Source of the DNA: Turicibacter sp.
GTDB lineage: Bacteria > Bacillota > Clostridia > Lachnospirales > WQUN01
NCBI GenBank assembly: GCA_009778175.1
Contig: WRKH01000319.1
Location: 1-41,586, forward strand
Reading direction: 5' to 3'
DNA: 41,586 nucleotides
Program-made: the position numbers and the translations under genes
Notes under the pieces: model-generated
The model's input: only the letters and a program-made list of their open reading frames with translations
Told to the model about the DNA's origin: nothing
Database searches by the model: none
Shown: positions 28,704-38,650 of the stretch, piece by piece
Position numbering within the stretch: the stretch's first letter is position 1
Layout: each line of letters begins with the position of its first letter

Positions 28704-29510
28704 TTATCTCTCGTGGCTTTTTGACTTATTTTTTGTGGGTAGGCGGTCGCTGTCGGAACGCTGTATCGGCTCGGCTGACCATGTTTTGATTTTTGCGTTC
28801 CATGTTAGGTTTTGTTTCGTCTTCTCGGCAAATGGTTTTATGAATTTTTCTATATAACCGTATATGTCTGAAAAATTTGGCTTGCCTGTTATGCGTTTTA
28901 GCTTGTTGTAGGCGACTTCTAAATCTTGCTTGCGAGTGTAAAATCCGTGAAATTCCTGCATAATTCTACGCTTTTTCCTAACAACATCAAATATATCGTT
29001 GGACTTGACGGAAATACAGTTAGATAAAGCATAAACATCAATCATATCTTTCATTCTCCGAAAAATATAATCGCTAGACATCACGGTTATTTTATCCGCC
29101 AAAATTTCATTCGGCAACACTCCTTTTATCAAAAAATCGGCAAAATGATAGATTTTGTTGCCGACAACAGGCATTACAGACATATCCAATTTGCATATAA
29201 CCGCCCCCGTTACATTGTTGACCACATTAAATCCCGCTGATTTCTTTTCAGCATACGTTCTAGTTGCGACGATGGCGTAATCACGCCGTAAACTCCCAAG
29301 AGAATCGTTCAACGTACTTTCCAAAAATTCCATCGTAGGTGGGTCGCCAACCCAGTTAGAATCAATATCTGTGGTTATGCGTTGCAACTCATCAAAGCCA
29401 TGCTCGACTAAAATCAATTTTGTTATTAATGCACCTTTGAACACTATCGGTGCGTTGTTTTCTGATATTTTTGCGATTATCTCGCACATCAATTTTTCTT
29501 CTGATGTCAT
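28704..29510 (-). CDS. AbiEii-like nucleotidyltransferase toxin, C-terminus NKSKSHER
   Basis: 'IVFKGALITKLILVEHGFDELQRITTDIDSNW', '..PNEILADKITVMSSDYIFRRMKDMIDVYAL'; start at 29510 after GAAAGGG. Confidence 0.7.
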   Translation of the reverse strand: MTSEEKLMCEIIAKISENNAPIVFKGALITKLILVEHGFDELQRITTDIDSNWVGDPPTMEFLESTLNDSLGSLRRDYAIVATRTYAEKKSAGFNVVNNVTGAVICKLDMSVMPVVGNKIYHFADFLIKGVLPNEILADKITVMSSDYIFRRMKDMIDVYALSNCISVKSNDIFDVVRKKRRIMQEFHGFYTRKQDLEVAYNKLKRITGKPNFSDIYGYIEKFIKPFAEKTKQNLTWNAKIKTWSAEPIQRSDSDRLPTKNKSKSHER

Positions 29511-29521
29511 AATTACCCTTT

Positions 29522-29959
29522 CTAATATTCGTTGTAAAATTCTCTCGCCCAATCTTTCATGTATTCAAAGCGTTCGGCGTGTTGTGGCTTGACAACAAGG
29601 TCGCCGAAAGTTTTATTGTGCTTATGGTAAAAATCGCTCAAAGCCTGTGCCAATGCGGATTCATCCATATTATCCCAATCGTCAAGCATATCGTTGATTG
29701 TTTGATTGAACGTGGTGCAACGCACCTTGCCGTTGGTTATGACTTCGATGTCGCCAAAGCTGTCAACTATGTGGTAGTTGATATTTTCGTAAATACCCTT
29801 TTGTTTGGCGAAAACGTCTATTTCCGTCTCGTTCAAGTAGCCGACGAACCATTGCAAATATTCCAGTGCCGAGCCATAGCAAATAATAACGTCCTCTTGC
29901 ACAACGTCATTTAGCCAATCTTGGTGCGTTATGTAATCTCCACAGCCTTTTGTTACCAC
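29522..29959 (-). CDS. partner protein of AbiEii-like toxin (probable GTG start)
   Basis: GAGGTG-TTTTGC-GTG leader identical to that at 20359. Confidence 0.6.
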   Translation of the reverse strand: MVTKGCGDYITHQDWLNDVVQEDVIICYGSALEYLQWFVGYLNETEIDVFAKQKGIYENINYHIVDSFGDIEVITNGKVRCTTFNQTINDMLDDWDNMDESALAQALSDFYHKHNKTFGDLVVKPQHAERFEYMKDWAREFYNEY

Positions 29960-29989
29960 GCAAAACACCTCGCTTTTCTTTATACTACA

Positions 29990-30018
29990 ATGATAACACA
30001 AATTGTTAAAAAAGTCAA
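29990..30018 (-). promoter_or_regulatory. promoter of the AbiE-like operon
   Basis: TTGACT-17 nt-TATCAT on the minus strand. Confidence 0.75.
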
Positions 30019-30021
30019 ACT

Positions 30022-30837
30022 TCACTCCACAAAAACATCTTTAGCAGAAATTTTCGCTCCTCGATTCAGCAATAGCTCAGCAAATTGGTGTTGTGTGCCT
30101 TTCATTGCAGTAGCGAATAATTCACGCATAAGTTGCGGTCGAACATTGCAATTATTGTCCAAATTTTCCCTAAACCACAGAGTCATGGTCTTGCTTTTTG
30201 AGACCAGTCGCTGATTTTTATACGTGAGAATGCCCACGCTGTCCAATGGTTCAAAATCGTTCTCGTCTACCAAATTTATATTGCTAGACTGCTGTTTAAG
30301 CGGTTCGCAAGGCATTTCGGTAGCTTGTAGTGTTTGCCCATAATTTCGGCATACGGCAGGGCGGACTTCGTATATTTTACACGCTTTTTCTTGTTGGTCT
30401 AAAAATATACAGGTTTGGGCGGTTTCAAGGGATAATTGTATTAACTGTCTCGCTAATTTTTCCCTTGATTTAGCCATTTTATAGCTACCTATCCCTAAAT
30501 ATTCCAAAATACAAAAAAATTCCCACAGTTGCACTTGGAAATCGTTAGTACAACAATCCGCACAGCCCTTGTTACAAAGGCTTTTAGCGTGTGCATTGCG
30601 TTCGTCTATCTTTTTGTAAACACGCAACAACTCCGCAATTATGCTGTTTTCGTTTATATCGGAATGACAATGTTTAATCTTCTTGCTACTTCCGCAGAAA
30701 CATGGGGAATTCCTTGACATTATGCCCACCTGTCCTAACTCGATAATCTCGAATTCGCTGATATAATCGTTGGTTGGGTCTGTTATAATCAATGTTTTGA
30801 GGCTTTTTATTTTAACCACCTCCATCCAATCTGGCAA
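30022..30837 (-). CDS. SEC-C motif + YkgJ-like cysteine cluster protein
   Basis: 'PCFCGSSKKIKHCHSD', 'CNKGCADCC', 'CIFLDQQEKACKIYEVRPAVCRNYG'. Confidence 0.75.
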   Translation of the reverse strand: MPDWMEVVKIKSLKTLIITDPTNDYISEFEIIELGQVGIMSRNSPCFCGSSKKIKHCHSDINENSIIAELLRVYKKIDERNAHAKSLCNKGCADCCTNDFQVQLWEFFCILEYLGIGSYKMAKSREKLARQLIQLSLETAQTCIFLDQQEKACKIYEVRPAVCRNYGQTLQATEMPCEPLKQQSSNINLVDENDFEPLDSVGILTYKNQRLVSKSKTMTLWFRENLDNNCNVRPQLMRELFATAMKGTQHQFAELLLNRGAKISAKDVFVE

Positions 30838-30854
30838 AATTTAATTTTATCAGC

Positions 30855-31706
30855 CTAAAACCGAAACCACTCATTAAAATCAAGATTAATAGAAAAACGG
30901 ATATATTCCAAAATATTTTGATTATGTGCGACTAAAAATAAGTCTTTAACATCTTGATTTTCAAATACAGGTTCGCCGCCCAACCAATATACCAATGGAG
31001 CAGCTACTGGCGGAATTATCCCTTTATCCGTTGGTATTCCGCCTAAAATTGTAGACCCTATTTCGTCAACCACGGGCTTTACAAAAGTTATTTCGTTTTC
31101 TACATCCAAGCATTTGCCAAAATTAGAATAATAGCCATATAGCCTACATAACAGCGGACGAACCTCGTAAATTCGACATTTTTCTTCTCTATTATCCAAA
31201 AATATACAAGGCACTGTAAGGCGTTTGCCAGAAATCTCATCAAAAGCAGCAAAAGTTGGAAACATTGGTCTTTGATTTTGAGCAACACGAATCCAATCTT
31301 TTAAGGAAGTGAACGCCCTTTCCGTTTTTCTAGTTTGAATATGCTTGACAATAGCAAAAAATTCCAATGCAGAGACTTCGGGGGCAGCCCAACAACATTT
31401 TGTACACTTTTTGCTACACATTGGCGTGGGTCTAGCTTGTTTTATATCTTCGTCAATCAGCTTGAACGCACGAAAAAGGTATGCCATAGCCGTATTTTCC
31501 TTGACCTCACTATGACATTCCGCATAAAACTTACCACTTCCGCAAAAACATTTATCCTCAGGCATATGAACACTCCTCAAATCGATTTCTCTTATTATAA
31601 ACCGACGATTGAAAATTGTCCAGTCATATTTCATTTTATCTGTCTTTTCAGCATATGGTCTTAATTCCCATTTGCCATCTTCTGTAAAATAATTATAATA
31701 TTTCAC
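30855..31706 (-). CDS. SEC-C motif + YkgJ-like cysteine cluster protein (paralogue)
   Basis: 'KCFCGSGKFYAECHSE', 'CSKKCTKCC', 'CIFLDNREEKCRIYEVRPLLCRLYG'. Confidence 0.75.
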   Translation of the reverse strand: MKYYNYFTEDGKWELRPYAEKTDKMKYDWTIFNRRFIIREIDLRSVHMPEDKCFCGSGKFYAECHSEVKENTAMAYLFRAFKLIDEDIKQARPTPMCSKKCTKCCWAAPEVSALEFFAIVKHIQTRKTERAFTSLKDWIRVAQNQRPMFPTFAAFDEISGKRLTVPCIFLDNREEKCRIYEVRPLLCRLYGYYSNFGKCLDVENEITFVKPVVDEIGSTILGGIPTDKGIIPPVAAPLVYWLGGEPVFENQDVKDLFLVAHNQNILEYIRFSINLDFNEWFRF

Positions 31707-32673
31707 TCAAAATCCCTCCCGATTCAAAAAAGTTATGACGGCACTATCCGCCGTTCCTCCAGTCCGCTCTCCTGCAAAGACTCTAATCGGCAAAGCCGCA
31801 AAGCCTTGTATTGACGATAATTCCAATATAAAATGTTGCTCACCGCTGGCGGCTTGCGATGGGCTTGAAATTATCATGATTCCTGGTCTGCCTGGAGTCT
31901 GCACGTCTACCCATTCAGCACTTGCATTTGTAGTAACGATAACTCGTATTTGCCCGTTATTTAGCATTTCTGCCTGTACATCTAAAATGCGGACTGGTTG
32001 CTGTGGCGTTGGACTGGGAGTTGGTGTAGGGCTTGGCGTTGGAGTTGGCGTATTTGTCGGTCTTGGTGTGTTTGTGGGGCGTGGCGAATTGCTCGGATGG
32101 GGCGTAGCTGTGGGTCTTGGGGTATTTGTAGGACGTGGCGTTGCCGTCGGCGATGGCGTAGGGCGAACAAACGGAGCGGACAAAATCGACTGAAAAGTAA
32201 TAGTCATCTCTCGTCCGTCCAAAATATATGCGTGATTCGCACTCACATTGACCGTATGTGCCGTATAGAGGAGCGGACGATAATTTACTCGCCAAATCCG
32301 TTGCGTGGCTGTATAGTCCTGCAAAGCCCCTCTAAAAATATCGGTTGCCGTCCACCTGCACCCAGACCTCGTTTGCGTGAATATCCGTTACAATCCGCAA
32401 ACTTACGCTGTGGGGAGCGATTGCGGGGATTTCTGAGATACTATAAATCCTGTGGTCGCCTGTATTCGTGGGTGTTATTACCTCGCCTATCGGCACAACT
32501 TCACTCACTAAACCATTTAACTCGTTTGCATAAACCACCACACGAGGCACGAAAAAAATCGCTATGATCGCCAATATTCCAAGCCCGAGTGCCAATAAAA
32601 TTACCACTGCCACGCCTAAAATTGTTAGCAAATTTTTTTCTAACTTCCCCTTTAATTCCCTTAATTTTTTCAT
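31707..32673 (-). pseudogene. membrane-anchored surface protein with PTPSPTP linker, split by a frameshift at a T5 run (ORFs 32332..32673 and 31707..32324)
   Basis: 'VQVDGNRYF' + 'RGALQDYTATQRIWRVNY' join when one T is skipped in TATTTTTAGAGG. Confidence 0.6.
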
Positions 32674-32693
32674 TTTGCATTTATCCTTTCTGA

Positions 32694-32870
32694 CTAAATA
32701 TGTTTTTTCCTCGACAAAGTTTGATACCTAAAAAGTTCAAACAAATCCTCCTTAAGTTCGTTATTTTCCGACCGATAAATCTGCAGCAACTCTTTAAGCT
32801 GTGCAATCTCCGCATCTTTTGTGTCTATGTCTTTTTGGGGTAATTCCCCTAATTTTTTTGCAAACGACAT
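32694..32870 (-). CDS. small coiled-coil protein (58 aa) MSFAKKLGELPQKDIDTKDAEIAQLKELLQIYRSENNELKEDLFELFRYQTLSRKKHI
   Basis: read directly; fits between operon genes; not in the supplied ORF list. Confidence 0.55.
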   Translation of the reverse strand: MSFAKKLGELPQKDIDTKDAEIAQLKELLQIYRSENNELKEDLFELFRYQTLSRKKHI

Positions 32871-32885
32871 AGTAAATCTCCTTTT

Positions 32886-34019
32886 CTAAAATATTTCCCT
32901 GCGGAAGAAAACAACTAGCAACACTACGCAAATCAGTATTGTCAATATTCCACTTATCAGAAGAATATACAAACCTCTCGTCTCTTCCGCTGAATTTGCC
33001 GCTCCGCCACGGCTGTTTGTGGTGTTTTCCGCCACTTGCTCAGAGTCTTCCTCTACAATGGACGTTGAGTTTGGATTTTCTGAAATCTCAGCATCCTCGC
33101 ATTTTTCAGGATTTTCAAGACTTTCGGAAGTCTCTAAAATTCCCTCTTCTGCCGTTTGGAAAATCTCGTCTGTTTCGAGTGGACGTACCGCTTGAAAAGT
33201 TGCTGTAAAGCCCAAAATATCGGTGTTTAGAAAGCTAACGAGTCCGTTATACTCGGCGGTTACGTTAAAGCCTGTGATAGTGGTGGTTGTAACACGTCCG
33301 CTGTATGTTGCGTGGGCTGTGAATCGTTCGCCTATGCCCGTATAATTTATTTCGCTGGTATGTGTAGCAGTCCAACGCACATCTGAAAGGCTGTAAGTAA
33401 CGCCGCCTTCAACCACCGTTCTCGGAATCAATGCCACGTCTCTATCGGGTAGGTTTGGAAATTCTCTCGTAACCGTAGCGACACGGCTGTTTGAAGTTCG
33501 TCCAGCCTCGGAAACCCGGATACTGTTCACGTCAAGGTCTAAAACGCCTGTAAAAAGCCCATCGTTAAAGTCGATTTGCGGCGAAAGTAAGCTCAAAATA
33601 TATTCAATATCGTTCGATGGGCTTTGGCGTTCTATGACCTCTGTAATGCTCTTTAATTCTACATTGTTAAGATTATCGCGCGTGATAAACGCAAGTTCAA
33701 AGAGATAACCGCCCCAATGAAGTGTTTCTCGAGAAATATGTTCGGGATTTTCGGCACGAGTCAGTTCATAGTGCATGATTAGCACATGACGGCCTCGCTC
33801 GTCTATGGTTTCGGTAACGGAAACTGGGAAAAGTTCTGGTGGGGTTGGGGGTTCTTCGATTCTTTCGGGTAAAATCGATGTGTGTGGGACGATTATCTCT
33901 ATTTGGGTTTCGGCTTGGACGGTTAGTGGTGCGAAAGTCTGTAGAATGAGGTATATAATCCATAAGAGGACGGGTAGTTTTCTCGGTAATTTCTTAAAAA
34001 GGTTCTGAATTTGCCTCAT
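32886..34019 (-). CDS. membrane-anchored surface protein of the conjugation operon
   Basis: start MRQIQNLFKKL at 34019; signal segment and C-terminal TM 'LYILLISGILTILICVVLLVVFF'. Confidence 0.65.
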   Translation of the reverse strand: MRQIQNLFKKLPRKLPVLLWIIYLILQTFAPLTVQAETQIEIIVPHTSILPERIEEPPTPPELFPVSVTETIDERGRHVLIMHYELTRAENPEHISRETLHWGGYLFELAFITRDNLNNVELKSITEVIERQSPSNDIEYILSLLSPQIDFNDGLFTGVLDLDVNSIRVSEAGRTSNSRVATVTREFPNLPDRDVALIPRTVVEGGVTYSLSDVRWTATHTSEINYTGIGERFTAHATYSGRVTTTTITGFNVTAEYNGLVSFLNTDILGFTATFQAVRPLETDEIFQTAEEGILETSESLENPEKCEDAEISENPNSTSIVEEDSEQVAENTTNSRGGAANSAEETRGLYILLISGILTILICVVLLVVFFRREIF

Positions 34020-35355
34020 CAACCAGGTCTCCCTCCTCGTCAAATTCTTCTTCTCCAACATCGTCAAAAATATCGTCCGTTTCCAAATTTTCAACCTCTT
34101 CCCCGCCCAGCATCTCTTCCGAAGTGTCGTCTATTGGAATAAAATCAGCAATTGTTTCGGTTTCGATAGGCGTTTCAGATTCGATTGTGTCTTCAAAACC
34201 GCCGTCCGTTTCCTCAAATGTCATTTCATCTGTTGGTGGTGGCAAATGTGAATCTAATAAATCTTCATGCTCTGGATCGATATAAATTTCAGATTCATCA
34301 GAAAAATTCTCAGAATCATCTGCATTTTTGCCAAAACCTGGGAGTTTGATTTTCCCTTTTGAAATCATGACGGCTAACACACCAATGGGAATAATGGCTA
34401 AAATTAGCAACATACTGCCACTGCCCGAACTTTGTTGTACAGGCTCGGGCTCGGGTTCGAGAATTGGGATTGGCGTGGGAGTAGGTTCAGGCGTAGGAGT
34501 CGGCTCAGGTTCTGGTTGAAAGAGATTCGCCAAGTTGTTACCGACATCTCCGCCTACCAAACCCCCTGTATTATCAGGGATTTCTTGGCTTTGGATAAGC
34601 TGAAATAAATCCCATTCGGTAACGGCGTTTAGAAAATGCACGTTTTGATTGCCACTCGCACGGTCAATAATTATATAAAAGACGTTATCATTTGCGGTGC
34701 GGACAAGGAAAAACTCGTGAGTTTCGGTCATTGCGTGGTCAACAACGTCCGCCCAACCTGCTGTGTTAAATCCGCCCTCTTCGTCTGTTGTTGGCGGAGT
34801 GGGCTGTTCGCCTGTGTTTATCGTAATATTTACTCCGCCTTGTGTGATTTCAGTCTGCCCTGTTTGCTGATTTTGTCCTGTTGTTGGAGTTTCCGTCCCA
34901 TCCACGCCTGTAACCGTCAATTCTCCAGTCGGCTCTTCAAAGATTTCTTCGATTTCCTCAGGGGCAAAAAATGGGTTGATAATCTGCACAGGTACGCTAA
35001 TATTGCCCATTCCGTCCGCCGCCGTTATCTCTATAAATTCGGAAAGTGTGTCGTCTCTGTTTATGGCGTGTTCAATCACAAAAGTAGCACGAGTGGCTGT
35101 ATTCTGCACAAGCACAGTAATCGTACTAAAATCATGTGAGAAAGCTACCTCGATTATCTGCAAAATTCGCTCACGGTTGTCATATGCGATTATCGGCGGA
35201 GCAGGAGCGTTTGTAGGTTCGATTGGTTGCTCCGTTTCCTCGGACTCTTCGGCTAAAAGCGATGTCGAAAAAACCAAGCAAACAAGCAAAACACAGCCGA
35301 TTTTACGAAATATTCCGTAGTTTTTCCAATTCTTCAAGTTTGTCATCACTCTCAA
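33994..35355 (-). CDS. DUF4366-like (CD1107-type) mobile element protein
   Basis: 'HEFFLVRTANDNVFYIIIDRASGNQNVHFLNAVTEWDLFQLI'. Confidence 0.8.
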   Translation of the reverse strand: MRVMTNLKNWKNYGIFRKIGCVLLVCLVFSTSLLAEESEETEQPIEPTNAPAPPIIAYDNRERILQIIEVAFSHDFSTITVLVQNTATRATFVIEHAINRDDTLSEFIEITAADGMGNISVPVQIINPFFAPEEIEEIFEEPTGELTVTGVDGTETPTTGQNQQTGQTEITQGGVNITINTGEQPTPPTTDEEGGFNTAGWADVVDHAMTETHEFFLVRTANDNVFYIIIDRASGNQNVHFLNAVTEWDLFQLIQSQEIPDNTGGLVGGDVGNNLANLFQPEPEPTPTPEPTPTPIPILEPEPEPVQQSSGSGSMLLILAIIPIGVLAVMISKGKIKLPGFGKNADDSENFSDESEIYIDPEHEDLLDSHLPPPTDEMTFEETDGGFEDTIESETPIETETIADFIPIDDTSEEMLGGEEVENLETDDIFDDVGEEEFDEEGDLVDEANSEPF

Positions 35356-35557
35356 CCCTTTCAGCCCCTTTTTCCTCTAAAACAACAGGTTTGTTCATGT
35401 TTTCGATAAACTGCATAAGTTTGCCGATGTCATCGCCGCAAGCATCAAGAATTTCCTTGTTTAATTCTGCCCTCAATTCCTCTTTGAGAGCGATCAATTT
35501 TTCCTCTGTTGCCGTTATTTTGCCAAAAAGTGTCTCTATTTTCCTTTTCCTCTTCAT
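35303..35557 (-). CDS. DUF4315-like small coiled-coil protein
   Basis: 84-aa ORF directly upstream of the DUF4366-like gene. Confidence 0.65.
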   Translation of the reverse strand: MKRKRKIETLFGKITATEEKLIALKEELRAELNKEILDACGDDIGKLMQFIENMNKPVVLEEKGAERVESDDKLEELEKLRNIS

Positions 35558-35570
35558 AATAAAATCCCCC

Positions 35571-38500
35571 CTATTCTAATATCCTTCCGAAATTTCTGAT
35601 AACCCCAAAAGCGTTGATAGAATTATTTTCCAAATCGGGTCCAAAAGCTGTAATCAAAACGGGGTCAATCACAAAGGGACGGCGTGTTGCCCCATTCGTA
35701 TACGCTCCTCTCGGTGCGCCGACCATGACCTCGAAATGTAGATGTACACCTGTGGAAGCCCCTGTCGTCCCCATTATTCCAATTTCCTGTCCGTTCGTTA
35801 CCATGCTCCCCACAGCGATTCCGCTTGCTATGCTGTCCAAGTGCATATAAATGGCGTGAACTTCTAGGATTTCGTTATATAAAACTATCCAATTTCCAGC
35901 GGTTGGGCTGTTTTGTCCGACAAAGATAATTTCTCCGTCCATAACGGCTAATATTGGCGGTAACGGTGCATTAATGCTTATTCTGCTAATGTCAATGCCT
36001 TGGTGGAAAACTGGGTCGTCGTCTGTACTGCCGAGTGGGTGCTGTCTATATCCGAAAGTTGAACTTAACGGTACTGGCGAGCTAAACCAAAAATAGGGGA
36101 CTGGGCTGCTTAATTGCACTCCGAAATGTCCGTTTTCTAGCATGGATTCAAAGCGTTCTCGTTGCTCCTCGGTTAGGGTTTCTTTTAGCATTTCTACAAA
36201 ATTATCCCAGTCGTGATAGTGGTTTACTAGGTAGATTACTGGGTGCAATGGGTCTGCTGTTAGCTTTTGTTGGTCGAGTTCGTATTGCATATGGAAAAAT
36301 TCGTCAACTAGCGACTTCCAATCAGGCATGGTGGTGAAATCGCCGTGTTTCGCCGTTAGGTAGAAAATCACTAGCCGAATGTCAAAACCTGGCTCGTCTT
36401 TGCGTTCGATAGTTACCTGTAATGCCCCAAAAATTGGGTCGTTTAGCAATCTTTCTGTGTCAACCGACAGATATAGTTCATTTTCCTTTGAGGCGTAATA
36501 TTGCAGAATATTGGCGGTTTCGCCTAGTGGAATGTCGGGCGAGTTGAAATTCAGCCAGCTAAGCCAACCCACAATCGTTAAAACAATCGTCGAAACTATC
36601 GCAACGACCACGAGAGCAATGAGTAAAAACGGCAAAATCACAGCAATCCCAGCCATGATTATTACCAAAATCCAAACAAAAATGTTGATTGCAAAAACTA
36701 TGACCTTTGCAATAACTGTGATTATTGCTTTAACAATCGCCTTTGTAGCTTTTGCGGCAAGTTTTTTCGCTTGACGTTGCACGGCGGCTTTGGCTTTGTT
36801 GGCTATGTAGGTTGTGGGCTTGTAGTTTTGCCAGTTTTTGACGTTTTGTATACCTTGCGTGGTTTTTAACAACGCCTTTGGAATGGGATTTAAGCGTGAA
36901 AATTGATGTGGTGTAGCCGAGATTTTATCATTATTTGCGGCGAACGAGATTTTTCCACTTATTTTTGGCTCGGACGTTATTTTTTCGTTGTTTTCTCGGA
37001 AAGCCATTTTGCCATTTTGTGGACGTTCGCTAACACTTGCGTTTAAAGGTTGTTGCTGTGGCTGTGGTTTGTGAAAATCTTGCGAGGTCAGCGGCTTGTT
37101 AAAATCTATATTTTGTGGACGAACGGTTGACTCTTCTAATCCGCTCTCTCTGCCACTTCTGCCACGCCGTCTGCGTGAGCCGCTTTCTGACCTTTCCGAC
37201 TTATCTTTCTTATCCGCCGTTTCGGCACTTTCCAAGCCACTATCTTTGCCCCTCTTTTTAGCACGTTCCTCGGCTTTTTCAGCCTTTTTGGTAGCCTTGA
37301 TTTTCTTATTTAATCGCCGCTGATTTATCTTGTTTTGGTCGTATTCGGCGACTGTTGGGGCTAAAATCCGCTCGGAAGTTTTCAGAGCAAGGTCAATCTG
37401 AGAACTCAATACCTTTTTGGTATTGTCTAAGCCAATATCGGCTATGTCCATTGAAATATCGTTTTGGATTTTTTGACCGTCTTCACGTGTATCCTCGGCT
37501 GTTAAATCGTTATATGTGGTCTTGCGGACCGCCTTGTTGATTTGCTTAAATTCGCCCCTAAACTCGCCTTTTATCTTTTTGCCTTGCGAATCTCGATGAG
37601 TTAGCCGTTTATTGTAATATTGTGCCGATTTTTCCGCCTTTTTATCGGATTTTTCGTCTATATTGGCAAATTTACCCAAGAGGACGTTGTAGTTTTTATC
37701 AGAAACGGCTAGGATTTTTTCATTTGCGGTGTCCACTTTTTTGTGCTTAACGTGCGGATTATAGTTGAGTTGTAGGCGTTCCTGCAAATCCTTGACATCA
37801 TTGAATTTTTCTCGTTCCGTGTCGAGACGACTGCCTTTGGAATCATTGAAATCAATGGGATAGGACGTGGATTGTTCTTCTAATTCGTCTTCGATATGTG
37901 GCTTAAAATCAACTTTATCGGAAACAAAATCGTCCGCCTGCCCGTCTTGGTGGGTTTCGTCCGAATTAAATTCAAATTCTTCAAAGCTGGTTTTGTCGGA
38001 ATTATCAAGGTTAAATATTTTCGGATTGCGGATAATTTCGCTGTCCGTTAGCGTTGACACACCGAAACTTTCCCTTATTTGAGTTATTTTCTGCTCAACT
38101 ATCGGCGGCAATTTTACTCCAAAATCGGCTTTACAGGCTAATTCTTCTATGATTTCGCTGTCGGTGGAGTTTTGCGGCAGTCTCAATTCTTCGCATATAA
38201 TAGCCTTGATGTCGGCGTGTTCTTCTGTTGCAAGGGCGATTTCTAGCTGACGACGTGTGGGTTTTTTACCTCTTCGACGTGGATTGGACTTTTCGGACTT
38301 GGTTGCCGCCTCACTCGGCTCGTCTTCTCTTTTGCCGCTGACCGACATTTTGTCCTTTGTAATATCATTGTCAAACTGCATTTTATCGGAATCTTTGGTA
38401 TATGTGAAAACTTTGTCGCTTATATTGCCCTCGCCTGTGGATATTTTATCGGATTTTTTATCGTCCGAAAAGAAATCGGCGACCGCTTTTCCTGCATTTA

Positions 38501-38639
38501 TCACATTTGCAGGGGCTGTTATGACGGTTTCCACAGCGTTTCCTAGTTTGTCGCCAAAATCTTCTGTTGGATTGTATGTAGGTTTTTCCGTCTCGGATAA
38601 TAAATCTTTGCGTGTGCGACTTGTTGGTCTTCTCGGCAT
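35571..38639 (-). CDS. T4SS-associated M23 family peptidase (CD1108-like) with long charged N-terminus
   Basis: 'STFGYRQHPLG...FHQGIDI...HAIYMHLDSIA...STGVHLHFEVMVG'. Confidence 0.85.
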   Translation of the reverse strand: MPRRPTSRTRKDLLSETEKPTYNPTEDFGDKLGNAVETVITAPANVINAGKAVADFFSDDKKSDKISTGEGNISDKVFTYTKDSDKMQFDNDITKDKMSVSGKREDEPSEAATKSEKSNPRRRGKKPTRRQLEIALATEEHADIKAIICEELRLPQNSTDSEIIEELACKADFGVKLPPIVEQKITQIRESFGVSTLTDSEIIRNPKIFNLDNSDKTSFEEFEFNSDETHQDGQADDFVSDKVDFKPHIEDELEEQSTSYPIDFNDSKGSRLDTEREKFNDVKDLQERLQLNYNPHVKHKKVDTANEKILAVSDKNYNVLLGKFANIDEKSDKKAEKSAQYYNKRLTHRDSQGKKIKGEFRGEFKQINKAVRKTTYNDLTAEDTREDGQKIQNDISMDIADIGLDNTKKVLSSQIDLALKTSERILAPTVAEYDQNKINQRRLNKKIKATKKAEKAEERAKKRGKDSGLESAETADKKDKSERSESGSRRRRGRSGRESGLEESTVRPQNIDFNKPLTSQDFHKPQPQQQPLNASVSERPQNGKMAFRENNEKITSEPKISGKISFAANNDKISATPHQFSRLNPIPKALLKTTQGIQNVKNWQNYKPTTYIANKAKAAVQRQAKKLAAKATKAIVKAIITVIAKVIVFAINIFVWILVIIMAGIAVILPFLLIALVVVAIVSTIVLTIVGWLSWLNFNSPDIPLGETANILQYYASKENELYLSVDTERLLNDPIFGALQVTIERKDEPGFDIRLVIFYLTAKHGDFTTMPDWKSLVDEFFHMQYELDQQKLTADPLHPVIYLVNHYHDWDNFVEMLKETLTEEQRERFESMLENGHFGVQLSSPVPYFWFSSPVPLSSTFGYRQHPLGSTDDDPVFHQGIDISRISINAPLPPILAVMDGEIIFVGQNSPTAGNWIVLYNEILEVHAIYMHLDSIASGIAVGSMVTNGQEIGIMGTTGASTGVHLHFEVMVGAPRGAYTNGATRRPFVIDPVLITAFGPDLENNSINAFGVIRNFGRILE

Positions 38640-38650
38640 GATAACACCCC

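Noticed and set aside
28690-28722. Terminator-like hairpin overlapping the KSHER tail of the AbiEii-like gene
   Set aside because: Not rejected as a possible terminator, but not counted as independent evidence: for this protein the tail sequence could partly reflect hairpin constraint
31998-32170. Tandem repeat at PTPSPTP/PRPTNTP region as a regulatory repeat
   Set aside because: Explained as a low-complexity proline/threonine linker in a surface protein; antisense and shadow ORFs here are artefacts of the repeat
33994-34094. Large overlap between the DUF4366-like ORF and the 402-aa ORF as an overlapping gene pair
   Set aside because: Disappears when the probable start MRQIQNLFKKL at 34019 is used, leaving only a short stop-start overlap
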